Shown: positions 13,060 through 27,060, counted from the first letter of the stretch. The stretch: DNA of 64,000 nt from Urechis unicinctus (GCA_034190875.2 CM067343.1:55619945-55683944), one strand, 5' to 3'. Made by a program: numbers and translations. The notes: generated by a model not told the origin, from the sequence alone.

Positions 13060-16000
13060 ATTGGTATATGTTTGTGACGAAAAGATCGGTGTTTACTGCC
13101 GCCTCACCAATATCTGCGTTGTTTTTAAGTACAACGGAATAACGACCGGGGTGCTGTAATACTTGTCTTTGTGGTGGCACATGTATTTCTATCTACAAAG
13201 AGATCATCAAAATAAATTATTCGAGCTGTCAACGCGGTTCATCAGGGTAGCAATGCACACATAAGTTGATCAATGCAGCATCAATAATGAGCCGCCGGAA
13301 GACAATGTGGCGCCTTTAAAGCTCCGCTCCTTTGTTGCTTGAGCGTCCTTCCACATACACTTGAGCTGATGAATCTAGCCCTATTATGGTATTAGCTATA
13401 CATTGCACCATTCGCCCGATTCATCAATGAGCCACGTAGTATTCACTACATTGTAGTGTAGCGATATTAAAGTTGAAGTGCTTTGGCCCCTAAAGATTCA
13501 CATACTTCTCTCAATCGGGAATGTCAATATTAGTAAATAAAAGGAACATTGTTAATTTTTTCTGCAGTGGGCCTCAGCAACTCTATCCGGAAACAATTTA
13601 TGGATTTTAGCTGACATCAAAAAAGATGTGTAACATGGGCATATGTCGATAATATTGGCATAAAGGATATACTTTTCATTAGTTCGTTCGCCCAATCAGA
13701 ATGAAGTTGCTTTTTGCATAAGAGACAATATCATACATATACCAATACTCGAATATGTTTAATAGACAAGTAGCACTCGACTACAGCCAATACAACGCAT
13801 CATGAAGATTTAAAAACATCTAACCCAATGTCCACATTAGTGTAACATGGTGCCCACATCAATCATCAAACCAACACATATTAAGCGCGCCAGGCAATTG
13901 ACACACCCTCTTAATCTGCAGATTTGACTTACCACTGGTATGTAACTTGCGTGCAGTTTCCTCTTATAGCTTCTCGAATGACCACAGCTGCTTATTATTT
14001 CACTCTTTTGTTTGCATAATGTGAGTGTATTGACAATTGACTAACCAACAACGATATGTGAAGCTCTAAATAACGAATAACCATTGTCATCTGAAACGCA
14101 ATTACGGTCACTCTCATTCTTCATGTGGTCACATTAACTTGTACTTGTGCGGATTTCAAGAATATTTAAAAGTCAAGTTCAATAACAATGCTGTGCGATG
14201 ATAAAGTATAATATTACTACATCGATTACTGGCCGTTAAAGCCAGACAGAGGTGTCTTTTTTTCAAGCAAGATACTCGTTAATTACTTGAACTACATAGG
14301 GTGAATATCCCTTTGTAAGTATGAGTACCGAATGCATTAGAGCTAACACTCGATGGATGGACCGTATGTGAATCGAATAGCCTCTTTTACCATCTCCCGG
14401 TAATTATTGGTAACGGACAAAATGAGGCCTACACCATCACACCAAAATTGTTTCACCTAGTCGCCCCTACTTCTACACCACCAACACCGGCGAATTCGGG
14501 CAGATATTCCTAATTGACCATTTCATGTTTTAATACTGATATTAGAGAGTTTTGAAGCTAATTATGGTGCACATGATTTATGGTCATACACTTATCGCAG
14601 CAAGATTTTCTTGTAAGAATAGCTAATACAAGTGAGAGTTTTACTGGTGCTGATATAACAATAACAACCCTTATTATTAAATTTGTAAATTGATATACAC
14701 ATCCAGCTGCAAATATATTTAAGGCAACAGAAACACATTATCATTGCATCATTGCTAACAGAGTGGATCACATAAACGTCACACTGCCCAGACACATACG
14801 CACGGTAATATCAGCAGTGAACCATAAGCATATTTGAAGCTTGGGGCATTAATACTTATATCTTTTGAAGCAACGAATAAATATCAGGCGTTAAAAAATA
14901 AGACATGCCGCGCAATATGGTCCCAAATAAAAGTCGAATACTGGGAATCATTTGATACACAAACATTGGGGCGCTAAACTTTTCTCTGCTAGGAACTAAA
15001 CGTCGCACATAAGCTTGTCACAGAATTTTGTAATGGGATTTATATCCTCAACAATTACTTGGAGGAGAATATTTAAAACGTGGGCAGCGCTTGCAAGCAT
15101 ATTTGATCAGCATGACCCTTATCGCATGCCTTTTAAACGATGATTTGATTTCCTGACAACGCGTGTAGCTTACGGTGTTGTACAGTGACCTTATTTGACA
15201 TGCATGCAATATGACAGCATATATGTTTTTATTTAACATCAATGATATTCTGATATCATAAAATTTAATCCACAGCGTATCTTATGTTTGTTGAGCTGAT
15301 GCGTTGGATCGATTTAAACAATATGTATTGCGGTTTGAGTGTTATTACTGATGCAGTGAATAATCCGTCTGATTTTCCAGAATTGCGAAAAGTTGAATGA
15401 CAAGTACATCCATTAAGACAACAACACATCAGTGATTTTTCATCGTGAGTCGCATCGATTCTAAAAATCATCTAAAATGGTGCCATAGTTAATCGCGTGA
15501 TATAACAAGGAGAACAAATAGAGAGTTGTAAGGAGCTTTACAATCTGCTATTAATTTAGTTTAGCTTGTTCCGTAATTGGTTGTTCAATGTCGTGGTTTT
15601 CAATTATTCGGATGCTTGAGGCAGGATGTGACAAAGTGTTCATCTGTTTTGGTGCTTTCCTTGGAACACTGTCCGTCGAATTTCTTTGAAACTCAATCCT
15701 AAGGTTCGAACGTAACCCATAGCACAATGTACATGATGCATCAATAATTACATTGATGAAATAAACAGACATCAATATACGGGCGGATAATGTTATTTTT
15801 TTTCGCGAACCAAAAGTCAACATCAGGATATAAAGTAATTTTAGCCATAATCAACTTTAGGTATTACGTAAATCTGATTATCGTGTGTACCTGTGATGCA
15901 CTAAGTGTGACTTGATTGTTTTAGATGTCCATTCATGAATTGTGACTGAAGTAGCTTTAAGTTTACTAACACAATTTGACGTTGTAAATGAATTGACTAT

Positions 16001-16390
16001 ATCGCAAATCCAGGTTACTTTCCTCAACGCAATCAACAGAAAAGTTTTATTCCGCGATAAATGGATTGCGAATTATTCCATCCAAAGCACCCGCAACTTT
16101 TTCTACTATTTGATAAGCATTTAACTTTGCTATCTAAGAAAAATGGATAACTTGTAGAATAACACGATGATATAATTGTTAATAATATGATTGTAAATGC
16201 ATTAACCCCTCACATAACTACAACCACACAATTGCGTCTATCTGTGATCGCTTTGTTAAATGCTATCGATGACATAATATAGTTATTGGTGGCGCTACAT
16301 CTGCCAATCTGGTCTAAGGAATGATAGATGCACCTTTCTTCTTAAGCTTGTAGAACAGGCTGACTATGTGATCATTTCGGGAAGAACAAA
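13060..16390. other. Copy-A-only segment, 3.3 kb, no feature seen
   Basis: The corresponding place in copy B (56,330-57,000) holds only AT microsatellite. I found no recognisable protein family, TIR or RNA gene. Open frames here are short and have no homology I can name. Confidence 0.5.
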
Positions 16391-16834
16391 CATGTATGTT
16401 AAACGTTGTGCCTGATTTAGGGTGTTCTATAATCCATCGCAGCATATCTGAGGGGTTGACAACAGTCCGAAAAGGAGTGAATTCAGCAGTGTTAGTTACC
16501 AGGCAAAAAAAGTAGGTATTGATGAATAATAGAATTCGCATGTGCACTAAAATGAAATCTGTTCGCAAACATATAGATGCTATTTTCAGATCAGAAAAGA
16601 CACCCAAGGAATGATGGACGACCTTGTAGAAGATTTTTGTTTCATGCATTGTAATTTTACATAGTTGCAATTAATGACGTCGGCTTATCTGTAATTTATC
16701 ACGGGAAAGTTAGGAATTTTGGAACGAAAGAAGAAGTATCTCTGAATCATTCATGAGATTGACCAGTTCACAACATGATAGATCATTATTTCAATTGTGA
16801 CATAATTACCTAGCTTGGTATAAACAAAGCAATG

Positions 16835-17900
16835 CCATGACGCTAATAGACCATGGTTTTGACCTTTGGATTTTGAAGAGTTTGATGTTCTGGCGCAACC
16901 ATTATTGCATTAATTTTGAGCATGTCATCTTGGTTGGCGTGAACTTTTTGAGGTCAATTAAATGATTCCAATAAGAAACCAATTTTTAAATTGCATTGTT
17001 GAAAGCAAGCGTTACAGATGTGAGAAGAAATCAATTGCAAGTTCTTCTTATATGATCGTGCGGATCATATATCAGGTTGTTGCAAGGTCTGTTCATACAA
17101 ACAGACAATTCTAAGACAGCGCTGCTAACGGTCACTATGTTGATTATTTCCGAGGAGCACCGGCAAACTGTGAAAAATAATTCAACATAGAAATGAAAAC
17201 GAGTAGCTATGATTTGTCTACACATAACTAAAACAAAGGCTCATAATGCGTCCACGAGCGTATATAAAGCTGCTTACAATGTTTTTGACAATAAAAACTT
17301 CCAGCGTAGCCATATGGTTCAGATCGAGTGGCGATAGGGCATACGGAAAAGCTACCTCGTCAAAAGCATCAACAGCTACAGATTCCAGTGTATTTAGCTC
17401 TTGTAAAACTACTAAATTGAACTGCCGAATCAATTTCGTGGACCAACTTTGGTACCGTTTACATATATCAACATATAATATGCCGTTAACATACGGCCAT
17501 TTCAATCGAACAGCAACATAAGATTTAGTGCGATTTTCTTGTTGATATACTGCAAGATTTGTCCTTTGTCCTTTGATCGCTTGCATATATTGCGTGGTTT
17601 ACAGACAGGTCTGAACAAACTAGCTTTTATCATTTCGTCCAGAAGATTAAACTAATAATCAGCGATAATTATATAAGAGGTCATTCCATTACTGTAATAT
17701 AAAGTTAAAGCTTTGGATATTGCTAATCGGCTGCCTAAACATTCTTTGCAACCGATGCCTAATAATGGTGCATCTGTAATCTCATGTACACAGATAGCAT
17801 TTTATCATCAATAATATCCGATTGTTAATGATAAAGAAGTTGAAAGTCGATCACTTATCTTCACTCTAATAAAACCATTTTACTAAAACAAAGCTAGTCT
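16835..17900. other. Copy-A-only segment, about 1.1 kb
   Basis: Not matched by copy B (58,522-58,930). It holds a 122-codon minus-strand open frame (17,218-17,586) with unremarkable composition, no recognised domain and no splice or poly(A) context. I leave it uncalled. Confidence 0.4.
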
Positions 17901-18559
17901 ACATTACAGGCCGGTTTTGTCATTCGACTAATAAGCCAATTGCTTATTAAATGGAACACACATCTATTCAAATGCGTATTCAACTATAGATTTCGAAATT
18001 CAATTCGAAATTTAATGCTATTAAATATGCGCAATATGTTCAATAGCGTTGTCATATGTTAAAATCCGACAAATAAAAGCTTTTTACTTCGGCGGTCGGA
18101 ATATGTATGGAGATGTAAAGTTTACAATCAATGGAATATTGACAAATAGGCTTATTTTTTCCTGTAATTTAAATAATCTCCATCGAGGAAGAATACAGCC
18201 ATATTACGCAATGTAAGGTGTAAGCGTATGCGCCACCATTTGACTCCAGGAAATGTTTGTAACCAAAAGTAAAGCTCTTGGTTTTGGCAAATCTTTCAAG
18301 ACGTTAATAGGCAGTGATTAATGGTTTTGTTTGACGACGATGATGTTCAACACTGCTTGCAAATATATACACGCGACCATGTCCTTCTAGCAGCGCAGTA
18401 CTTTGGCGTAAACAGCCACTGGCTGCTTTACCGTCTTTCCTCACTGTTGTTGAATCATCCGATTACCAGACATGTAGCACCAAACCCTAAAGCGTAATTT
18501 ATTATATTTTAAAATTCGAGTTCAGTTGCAATAGACGCATCACCTCTGATTGCCACAGA

Positions 18560-20155
18560 TGCGTTCTCGATTTGTTATAACTCGTCCCAGGGATATTCAT
18601 CATACCTGTGAGATTCTCCATAGTGAACATGACAGCTGCATTGACAGTTAAGCTACATTTGGTTAGTTACAAATGAAATTGTAGGTTATGTCTGATTATG
18701 CTTATGCCTAGACATATTGTCTTGACATGAATGGTAACATTATAACCACAACAATGTCACTGGTTTGTAATGTCTAAGATAAGGCTATGCAATATGGAAA
18801 AATGTGTGCTGATTTCACACGTACTTTCTCTCAATGTGATGCATATAACCAGGGTCATCTTCCACATTAAGGCTTGTGAAAACGTGAAGGCAAATAAGTC
18901 GTCCATAAGATGTGTGAATAGGCAACAAAACGAGCACACTTTATGCGTGCAATTTGAAATTTTGCAATATTGACAAATATCCCCCATGAAGCTACTGAGT
19001 ACACCTAACACTAAGTGATATATATTTAATGCTATTTGATGATTGATATAAGTTCCAACTGAAATGTGTTTGCCACATGCAAGGTACTCAACACCAACAA
19101 CGGACATATGGTAAAGATAGCTGAAAGAGGCAGCTAGCGTGCCAGATCATACGACGACGACTAATTACGGCTACGGAAGCCACGTAGGGTTGCTCCTCAA
19201 GACGGCCAAATTGATTTTTCTGTATCGAGACATTTGAAGTAGGGCAACAAATCAATTTGCATATCGTACAATACATATGGTTGAACATTTCGCATACTGT
19301 GGCGTATGGTACTCGACAGGCCTTTCATATCTGATCAAAGTGCTAAAAAATAAAGAAAGTAAGATAATTCGTAACCATGGGCTACATAAAGCCATAGCTG
19401 AATGAATATTGAATGTAATAGGTGTGGAACGCTTACTAACGTCGAAAGAGTGCTGAATAATAAACTATAAAAATCGAACCGTGTTTCAGATTACACCATA
19501 AAGCAAGCGTTGAAATGCCTGGGGAACAATTGTACATCAAACATGACTGAAACCGTGTCATTGTTCTTGATAAAACTGCTTTCAACATAGTTTACCATCA
19601 GCCGATGAAAGATAAACCCTTAAAGTTTGCAAAATATTTTGCGTAGTGGCGATGAGGAATGATGAATTTGCTTCGAAATTATCTTTTGTGTTATAAAGGA
19701 AAATATCATTCCAAACCTTATACCTAATAAGTCGGATGCATTTTGATCGCAGTTGACATTCGATTATATACATGCAAATGATTTAAATTGGTGAGTGCGA
19801 TTCTTCGTGGTGACCTTTGCGATAATTTTTAAATCTTGAGAGCTTTATATCACATTCACATTGAAAGGGCCTTAAATTTCGCTTCGAATGCAAACAATCA
19901 CATGACACAAATTTTGGGCAAAAACAACGGCATTAACTTCATAATGAACACGCTTATTGCTGTCCCTGTTGAGGGATCCTCGTGGTGTTACATTCGGGCT
20001 TCACGAATTGTATGCATTGATTAGTGTTTCTGGCGTTGTAAGTTGATTAGGGTAATTGACGCAGATAAAGGCAATTGAATTCTGCGATTAGACTCTTTGC
20101 ATGCCAAGCATTTAACAATAACATAAAAAAAGGATAAGAATGAGCCACTATATGC
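18560..20155. other. Copy-A-only segment, 1.6 kb, no feature seen
   Basis: Copy B has 59,580-60,212 instead, a tandem duplication that does not resemble this segment. No coding or repeat signal recognised. Confidence 0.45.
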
Positions 20156-22409
20156 GGCTTATAACTGCTGGATACATTTATCACAACAGTAATAGGCAGG
20201 TAGTGTGTTTCACATAATCAGCATGCGCAGTAGACAAGGCATTGTTTGTTGTTATTGTCAAGCGATGCCCATTATTTCATCGTTGGCACATATGCAGAGG
20301 AAATGCAGTAAGATCTTGAGTATAGCGTTCATGATGTTTGTCAAAATGACTACAAATTGAAAGACTATCTAAAAAGTAATCTGCCAGGTAGTACAAGAAA
20401 GCCGCATTCCATTTACAATTATGACGAAAGGCATCTATATAGTCGTGTTCTTTATTTAAATATAAGGTCGCCGCCATGCTATTGGTGTCGGCTTTTCTTC
20501 GCACGTACGATATATTTTGCATCTTTAGCAAGGAAGACCCGAAACAAAAAGCAAGATCATGCTTCTTGAACTCACACGATGTACATGCTTTTGTAAATAG
20601 AACGTAAACATACAAACCGAGTCACATACTGATAGTAAATAATTATGCTGCCAGTGTTACACGAGACTAATTATGATCCCAACGTGTCATAATCGGAGCT
20701 ATAGGCGTCACATAAAGAAAGTGTGTGACCAAGAGATATTACTACTCAAATAGCGCATAGGAAAGCTCTTTCTATTTGATGTCCATCCATTCCAAATATG
20801 TTATGCAGAAAGAAATAAAATTATTGATAAATTATGCATTACCTGGTTACACCTACGTAACAGTGTTGTTAAATTGAATGGTGGGCAACATATCCAGAGA
20901 GAAGGGTTACGTGAGTAAAGCGCCATAATAGAAGATATATCATAGCGACAATAAATTATTCACTTATTTGTCCGTTTGGCGCCCGCCATTTCGTGTTTAT
21001 AACCAACAATTCACTATAATATCACGACATATCGCGCAAGTGCGACTCCAAACATCTTTTGTTATGCAATACTGTGTGATAAGCGGCCTTTCCATGGTTA
21101 GTAGAGGAAATGCTGTCTTAAAATTTTAGCAGCCGGCTAACCGATAACTAATAGCCAACCACAGTGCCTATGGCGGATGTCATGAGCGAAATGCGAGCAG
21201 GTTTATGCACTGATTAGGTTACAGGCGTTTTGATTGAATTCGGCACGAGATGATTGCTCCAATGAATGGCTAAATGCAAGTAGTGCAAGCTCCTCAAATT
21301 TGTCAGACCACATTATTCTCGGCCTTTTCCATTGTGAAGAGCCGAAGAAGAAGGCGTGATGTTTGACGATAGACAATCTGCATTTATTCTATTTTGGGCA
21401 AATGATACCGGGCGTAACTAATAAAGACACCGCACCCAGCGGCTTGGTTCCAATACAGTATAACATGATGCTGCTTGTCAGTGCAGTGAGCGAATCTTCT
21501 CATTGTATCTTCTCATTGTAGCATAAAGTGTTTTGGCCCAGTGCTGTTCTAGGACGCCGTTGATGAACCGTCATTTTAGCACGGCGTAAATTATAAATGA
21601 TTTAAGAATCCCTGTGTAAAATTCATTTTATTCGCCATCGATTAAACTCGGCGTGCCGGATCATGATGTGAAAGGCATAGACTGTAAGCATGGATAGTGC
21701 ATAAATAATTGCCTGGGCGAGCAGAAATATTCACGGTTGCAGCTAAAAACGGTGGATTAGTAATGGCCCGGCATTAGATTTATCCAACGAGATGGACGAG
21801 TCGCAGTGTTAATTTCCACAAGGCGTGAGTACTACATTCCATTTTTGCCATACTTAAAAGACCACGTGGGATTGTCAGAAACAGTAAGCGTCAACAGAAT
21901 TGAATGTGCATATTTGCATAGTGACTCTTCAGCCTTCTTATTGAGACACTGGCTTAAAGCGTCCTCGTGTTATTCGAGCACCTAAGTTAGCAGATCTATA
22001 TAAATTACGAAAAAAAATGTAGCTCTCAAATAATGTAGCTCCTGTATTGATCACATTGAAAGACGTTTGCACGTTTCTCGTCTAACGGAATGTTTAATAC
22101 CCCCTTTTAGGTCATGTTCGATAAACAGCTTCTATGAAGCTTCGATAGTAGATTATCCGGGGAAACCATAAAAGTGGGATCAAATAATTGGATTCCATAA
22201 GCGCATACACAGTCTGCTTAGCCTTTCTGGTTTCTGAACGATAGCAACATTAAAGGCTTCCGCGACGATTACTTTCCAATTTTTCTCACATCTATCATAT
22301 TCGTTATCGCTTGCCTCAATCTCTCTCACATGGAGGGAGGCACACAATTGGGTTTTGATACGGGTTATTAGTGTACAATACGATATGCTGTACTTAGGCA
22401 ATATGTGAA

Positions 22410-24948
22410 AAACCAGTGTATGCAAAGCAATTATACATTTCGTACCATTCTCTACCCAAGTAGCATACTCCAATTTGCAAGTCGCATTTGTTTTGCTAGT
22501 CTGTCTGCGGGAATATTAAGCGAATTATCTATCATATCACACTATTTATACCAGCAAAAATACACAGGCTTCGTGTTTGTTACTGGTATTCTTGTCAACA
22601 TTAAATTCCCAATTCTGTAAGTGCTCATTAATTGTCTATATTACGTACCTTTTGTTCTGTTTTCATTACATGCTTGCCTATATCCCACAATGGTTGCGTA
22701 GCCATGTACTACACGCTCGTTGTGTGACAGCATTCTTTGTCAGCCAGCAATTAATTTCTTCCATGCTAACTTGTTTTTATCTCCATTCAATATTGGTTAA
22801 TGCTTCCTGTTGTCAGTGCGGAAATATTTTGTTAAAAGGGTGTTGTAATTTACTTTGTTGCCGACATCATGGTGGCCCAGAAGCTGTTAAAGAGCACAAT
22901 TCCTGATCGAAACCTGATAAGCAACATATGAGAATCAACAGAGGGTTCCTCGCTGACTCAGTGTTTGCCAAAGGGACACAAAAACAACTTAGCGCTTCAA
23001 CATCGACTTTTACATCGGATGTAAAGATATGAGGATTTAGTGAATTGCTATTATTGGCTTTTATAATCTGTGCGGTGTTTGTCCACGGAATATTGTTCAC
23101 TTATCTAAACATCCTGTCGTCGAGACAGCTCTATGCGCATCAGCCATAATATGAGAGGTGCTTGTAACCACAGTATGCTTGTGCTGCCTATCATACTCCA
23201 CCTCGTTCATTGAAATAAGTTGGATGTCCATTTAATGGTGGTAAACATGGATGGTATAACGATTTCATGTTTTCAAAAGGTATCACTCGCCATAGCTTTT
23301 TTTGATGTGTTGCATCATTACACAATATTGAATGGTGCCTTCAGCATGTTTTGAGACATTTTTATACTTATTTATATATTATTGTATTGGTAACAGTAAT
23401 AATTGGTTTATGCAAATGTAACCACTCAATTTGTTTAGTAGATTCCTACTTCCAACGATGACAACTTTTTACAAGTAACTTATTTTTTTTTTGCAACTTG
23501 ACCAAAACGATGTTTAAGTATGTGCGTTATATGATAGACGTGCACCCATCCAGGCTCACTCAGTGCTTATAGCAAGATACAAATTAATCATTCTAACAAT
23601 GCTGTCTAATAAATCGGTAGGCGAATCGCTTCCTTCTAGCTGCACCCTACTTCTTGGACAAAATCTAAGCTGTGTAGTATATTGGATGTCTCGTACACAG
23701 TGTCTATAATGCCATCCTTTTGGTCATTATTATTTTGTAACATACTTAGTAGCATGTCCCATTATGCCGATAGCAGTAGAATACCTTCTATCTGGCAAAT
23801 CAAGAAAACCACTTTTGATCTGGCAGCGTAATGCGAGAATATTATTTAACGATCTGTATTCCCCCGTTGCAAATTGTACGCTGCAACAAATTAAGTCATA
23901 ATTTACCATTCAATAGAAACCTAGAATATGTGCAATTACCAGTTAACAAGTCCTCTGCGTTGAGAAATCACAAAGTTTGTCTGCTTAAATATTAACAAAT
24001 GGTAATCTATGCCGATGGATCACATATTTGGAAAAATATTTCAGTTTCGTTCATGTTGTGGTATTTTTGGATTGAAACATAACAATCAGTCTGCTAATAT
24101 ATAAGTTTACTGTTATTACATTTGTTAGACGCCAGTTTCATCGTACAAACGGTAATTAGCATGCGTTAACCAGTCGTCATACATACAGTTGTCTTTCTCA
24201 TAAACCCATTAGGGTCCACTAAAATGCTAAGATATATTTTGGGGGCAAACTTTGGAGAAAACCGCGTTTCATAATCCACTCGAGCGTCTAGGATTAGTCA
24301 ATAGCTTATTATCCTAGATCTCGGTTGGCTTATTGTTATCAGAGTTGTCTGGTGAAATGGACAGACGATATTTTCGCGGGTGACAGATTTTGTAGGTGGA
24401 GCGCCACAAAGATTGTTAAGCATGACAATAGTTAATAAGACGACTATGAAATTAGAGAGTTATCTATAATGTCTACAGCCTGATATAAAGGATTTTCAGT
24501 ATCAAGCGACCTTTATGCGGCAAAGCCAATATTGGTAGCAATGATAATTCCTAGGTTCTGTGACATCTAGCAACATTACTAACGCGTATATATGATATAG
24601 AATATTCTGCGCTTGTTTTGAATTGATGGGAATAAGTTAAGAAGCATGCGCTGTATTTTAACGGAATGATAATTAAGTGTATATGTCGTAGCCCCTAAAG
24701 TCAGGTTGGTGCTGTTTTTGTGATGACATATATTCCGCCAATACATAGAAACAGAGGTGATTTGTTTGACCTTTCGCCATTCAAGGCATAACAGTAACAG
24801 ATAATTAATGCGTGGAGTGTACTGTCGAGCTTGCATGAAAGATGGGACATTAGATTTGCTCGTAGGCCCGATACACGAGGCTGAAAAAAGGCCTTAATGC
24901 GTACAGAATTCATTCGCTGAGGTTTCTACGTCTGCATTGATGGGCCCA
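22410..24948. other. Spacer, left part
   Basis: Unique sequence beyond the right end of copy A. A less AT-rich patch at about 22,855-23,040 has a protein-like frame on the plus strand (...DIMVAQKLLKST...), broken by a stop. Its family is not recognised. The rest shows nothing I can support. Confidence 0.4.
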
Positions 24949-25219
24949 TTTCTAACCACAGCTAATAGGACGTTTTACTTAATTAACCTAACTCCCTCTA
25001 TGTGTTTGCTAACATTGCATTTCTAACCACAGCTAATAAGATGTTTTACTTAATTAACTCAACTCCCTCTATGTGTTTGCTAACATTGCATTTCTAACCA
25101 CAGCTAATAGGACGTTTTACTTAATTAACCCAACTCCCTCTATGTGTTTGCTAACATTGCATTTGCTAATAGACGTTTTACTGCCCAACTCCCACTACGT
25201 GTTGGTTAACATTGCATTT
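24949..25219 (+). repeat. 71-bp tandem repeat, about 3.8 copies
   Basis: Units start at 24,949, 25,020 and 25,091 with exact 71-bp spacing. Each contains tttctaaccacagctaata, cgttttacttaattaac or close variants, and ctaacattgca. A fourth, shortened and degenerate unit runs from 25,162 to about 25,219. The first three units differ at only a few positions, so the array is young compared with the surrounding duplicon. Confidence 0.9.
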
Positions 25220-25718
25220 GTAAGAATGCTCATATCTAGATAAGAGCCCGCTAATGCAAAGCAATAACCAGTATTTAATGCGATTTTGCTACATATGCAT
25301 TGATTTATTCTGAACGGGCTGTATATATAATATCCAATGGGAAGAATCATCTTTTGCGCTATATGAGCATTAATATCTTTTGGACATTCTATTACCTATG
25401 ACTCCTTATGCTTCGGTAAGGAGACGCTCGGGTCGGAAATATTCTCGTTAAACCTTGATATTACAATGTTGTCATACGTGAAGGTCTTTAATAGTCATAT
25501 TTACCATCAAAAGTATACTTTTATAACGCATGTTTATTAACTATGAGTATATGATCCTAATGGTCTTTGTACATTCTATATTGCTAAGTATGTACTTTTC
25601 GGGAGTTCTAAGCAGCTTTAGCTTTAACAAATCGATTCGATAATATTTTTACAACAACCGGCAAGCGCATTATTTCATTGAGCGTCTGTTTAAGTTTCGA
25701 AGCGGGAGTATATTTTGA

Positions 25719-25846
25719 ATGTCATTCAACATGTTTCCCCCTTACCCCGACCCTGTAGATTCCGATGGTTCGTGGAATGATGAATTCAAACTCAGACTTT
25801 TATCACAGAAGTGGGAGTTGGTCAGTGATTTCAAATTTCCATCGAG
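25719..25846 (+). CDS. Proposed exon 1 of the hAT transposase
   Basis: An open stretch of 42 codons plus 2 bases. A TGA lies directly before the first ATG, a second in-frame ATG is at 25,731, and a good donor follows (atcgag|gtacgtg at 25,847). It ends ...SDFKFPS(R), which in my memory of DUF4371-type hAT proteins is what normally precedes the GKxRxF...W segment at the start of exon 2. The assignment is inference. An alternative is that it belongs to an unrelated gene or is chance. Confidence 0.45.
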
Positions 25847-26165
25847 GTACGTGTGGCTGACAGATCTTTAATCGGAAAAGTTTCGGACAAAAATAAATTA
25901 TTATTGTCTTAGTTTATCATAGAACAAATGGTAGCAAGGAATTGCATTATAACCTTAATATTTGATATTTTGCATTTTTCTGCTGTATTGATATTATGTT
26001 CGTAGTTACTTGTTAGTTTAAAGGGAATACTGTATACTGTACACCAAATTGGCTCCCCCAATTTTTTTTTTCTGTAACGAATCTCAGGACAATATTTAAA
26101 TAAAATGTTTTACTCTTTGATATCATAATTGTAAAGAAAATACCAAAATGTAAAAAAACAATCGA

Positions 26166-26213
26166 GTCGGAGACAGGGTTCGAACCGTTGTATCCACTGT
26201 GCTACGAAGGCTT
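26166..26213 (-). other. tRNA-derived relic (A-box and B-box like)
   Basis: On the minus strand an A-box-like tagcacagtggata (26,191-26,204) is followed within a few bases by a B-box-like ggttcgaaccc (about 26,176-26,187). The anticodon arm is missing and the acceptor arms do not pair, so this is not a functional tRNA. It is more likely the head of a SINE or a deleted tRNA pseudogene inside the hAT intron 1. Confidence 0.4.
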
Positions 26214-26589
26214 ACCCTTAATCGATGGAATATTTAAGCTATATACATTACTTGGTAATATCACGTGAAAAATATCGACTAGCCAATACGCATAATAATA
26301 ATGAAATCTAATTAATTTAATGGACAAATACGAAAATAAACTGCTAAAATTAATTGTAAACTATGTGGTACTTCAGTTTGTTAGTTTCAATGCATTGTAC
26401 ACATCGATACCAAGTTTATGTCAGTTTTTGACAATTTTCTTGTCATACAGTGTATAAAACTTTAATAAACTTATGCCCATTTATGTAAACACGGTACGAC
26501 GACCCACCAGAGTGCGGACTCTACCTTCACCTTTTATCCGTCACGAAAAATGTATAAATATATACTGCTCAGTACTATATTTTACTGCT

Positions 26590-27060
26590 ACTTTGCCCTT
26601 CCGTTCGTCCGTCAGATCGTCCGTTCGTTCACCCATCTATTCATCTATGCATCCGCCTGTACACCTGTATTTATAAAAGCTATATTTTGTGGTTTGGGCT
26701 ATGGTCAGGAATAGGTGTGTAGGGTTTCATTTAATTGTTCAGTCTGTCATTGTGGGGTAAAACCATAAAACTGGATAATGGGGTTATAAAAAAACATTGT
26801 GGGGTTAAACAGATGAAAACACAAGAACCCAGAATATATGTCTCGTCTCTTAAGAACGTCCGTCCTAACACAATCCGTCCGTACATTCTACTATCGACCC
26901 GGCAGTTTATCCATCGAATTGTCATTCAGCCCACCTCTTCGTTCCTGTCGTAATTCTATTCTTCCCTCCAACCCCACTTCAATCCATCCGTACGCAAACC
27001 AATCTACCCAACAGCCCGTCTTTACTGCGTCCATTGATCCGTCCATCCATACATGCCCGT
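26590..27060 (+). repeat. Degenerate TCCG/TCCA tetranucleotide repeats
   Basis: Three patches (about 26,596-26,665, 26,855-26,890 and 26,940-27,060) are dense in TCCGTCC, TTCGTTC and ATCCATC words. The open frames reported across this stretch (rich in R, S, P, I and H) are by-products of the repeat. The area between them has two gtggggt-containing phrases near 26,750 and 26,798. Confidence 0.6.

Larger units (their letters stand above)
717..22410 (+). repeat. Segmental duplication, copy A
   Basis: Read by eye, this region aligns in order and in the same orientation with 38,262-63,400. Approximate block pairs (A to B) are: 717-1,190 to 38,262-38,750; 2,566-2,950 to 38,752-39,130; 3,640-3,960 to 39,165-39,520; 3,968-4,440 to 40,348-40,890; 4,440-6,340 to 41,370-43,090; 6,340-7,095 to 43,090-44,125; 8,350-8,890 to 44,132-44,655; 8,905-9,145 to 47,142-47,372; 9,445-10,922 to 47,412-48,838; 10,945-11,150 to 49,380-49,585; 11,805-11,980 to 49,586-49,777; 11,985-12,520 to 51,076-51,612; 12,600-13,060 to 55,879-56,330; 16,395-16,660 to 57,000-57,220; 16,640-16,835 to 58,345-58,522; 17,900-18,560 to 58,940-59,580; 20,155-21,065 to 60,213-60,860; 21,070-22,410 to 62,046-63,400. 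Substitutions and short indels are frequent. Open frames inside blocks are not conserved between copies, so I call no genes here. Confidence 0.9.

Noticed and set aside
16314..16670. 118-codon minus-strand open frame
   Set aside because: Lies largely in a shared block but is not kept as an open frame in copy B (57,000-57,220), and shows no known motif.
17218..17586. 122-codon minus-strand open frame
   Set aside because: Protein-like composition but no recognised domain, no splice or poly(A) context, and a 91-codon frame on the opposite strand.
24949..25219. CRISPR-like array
   Set aside because: The whole 71-bp unit is repeated with no variable spacers, so it is a plain tandem repeat in a eukaryotic genome.
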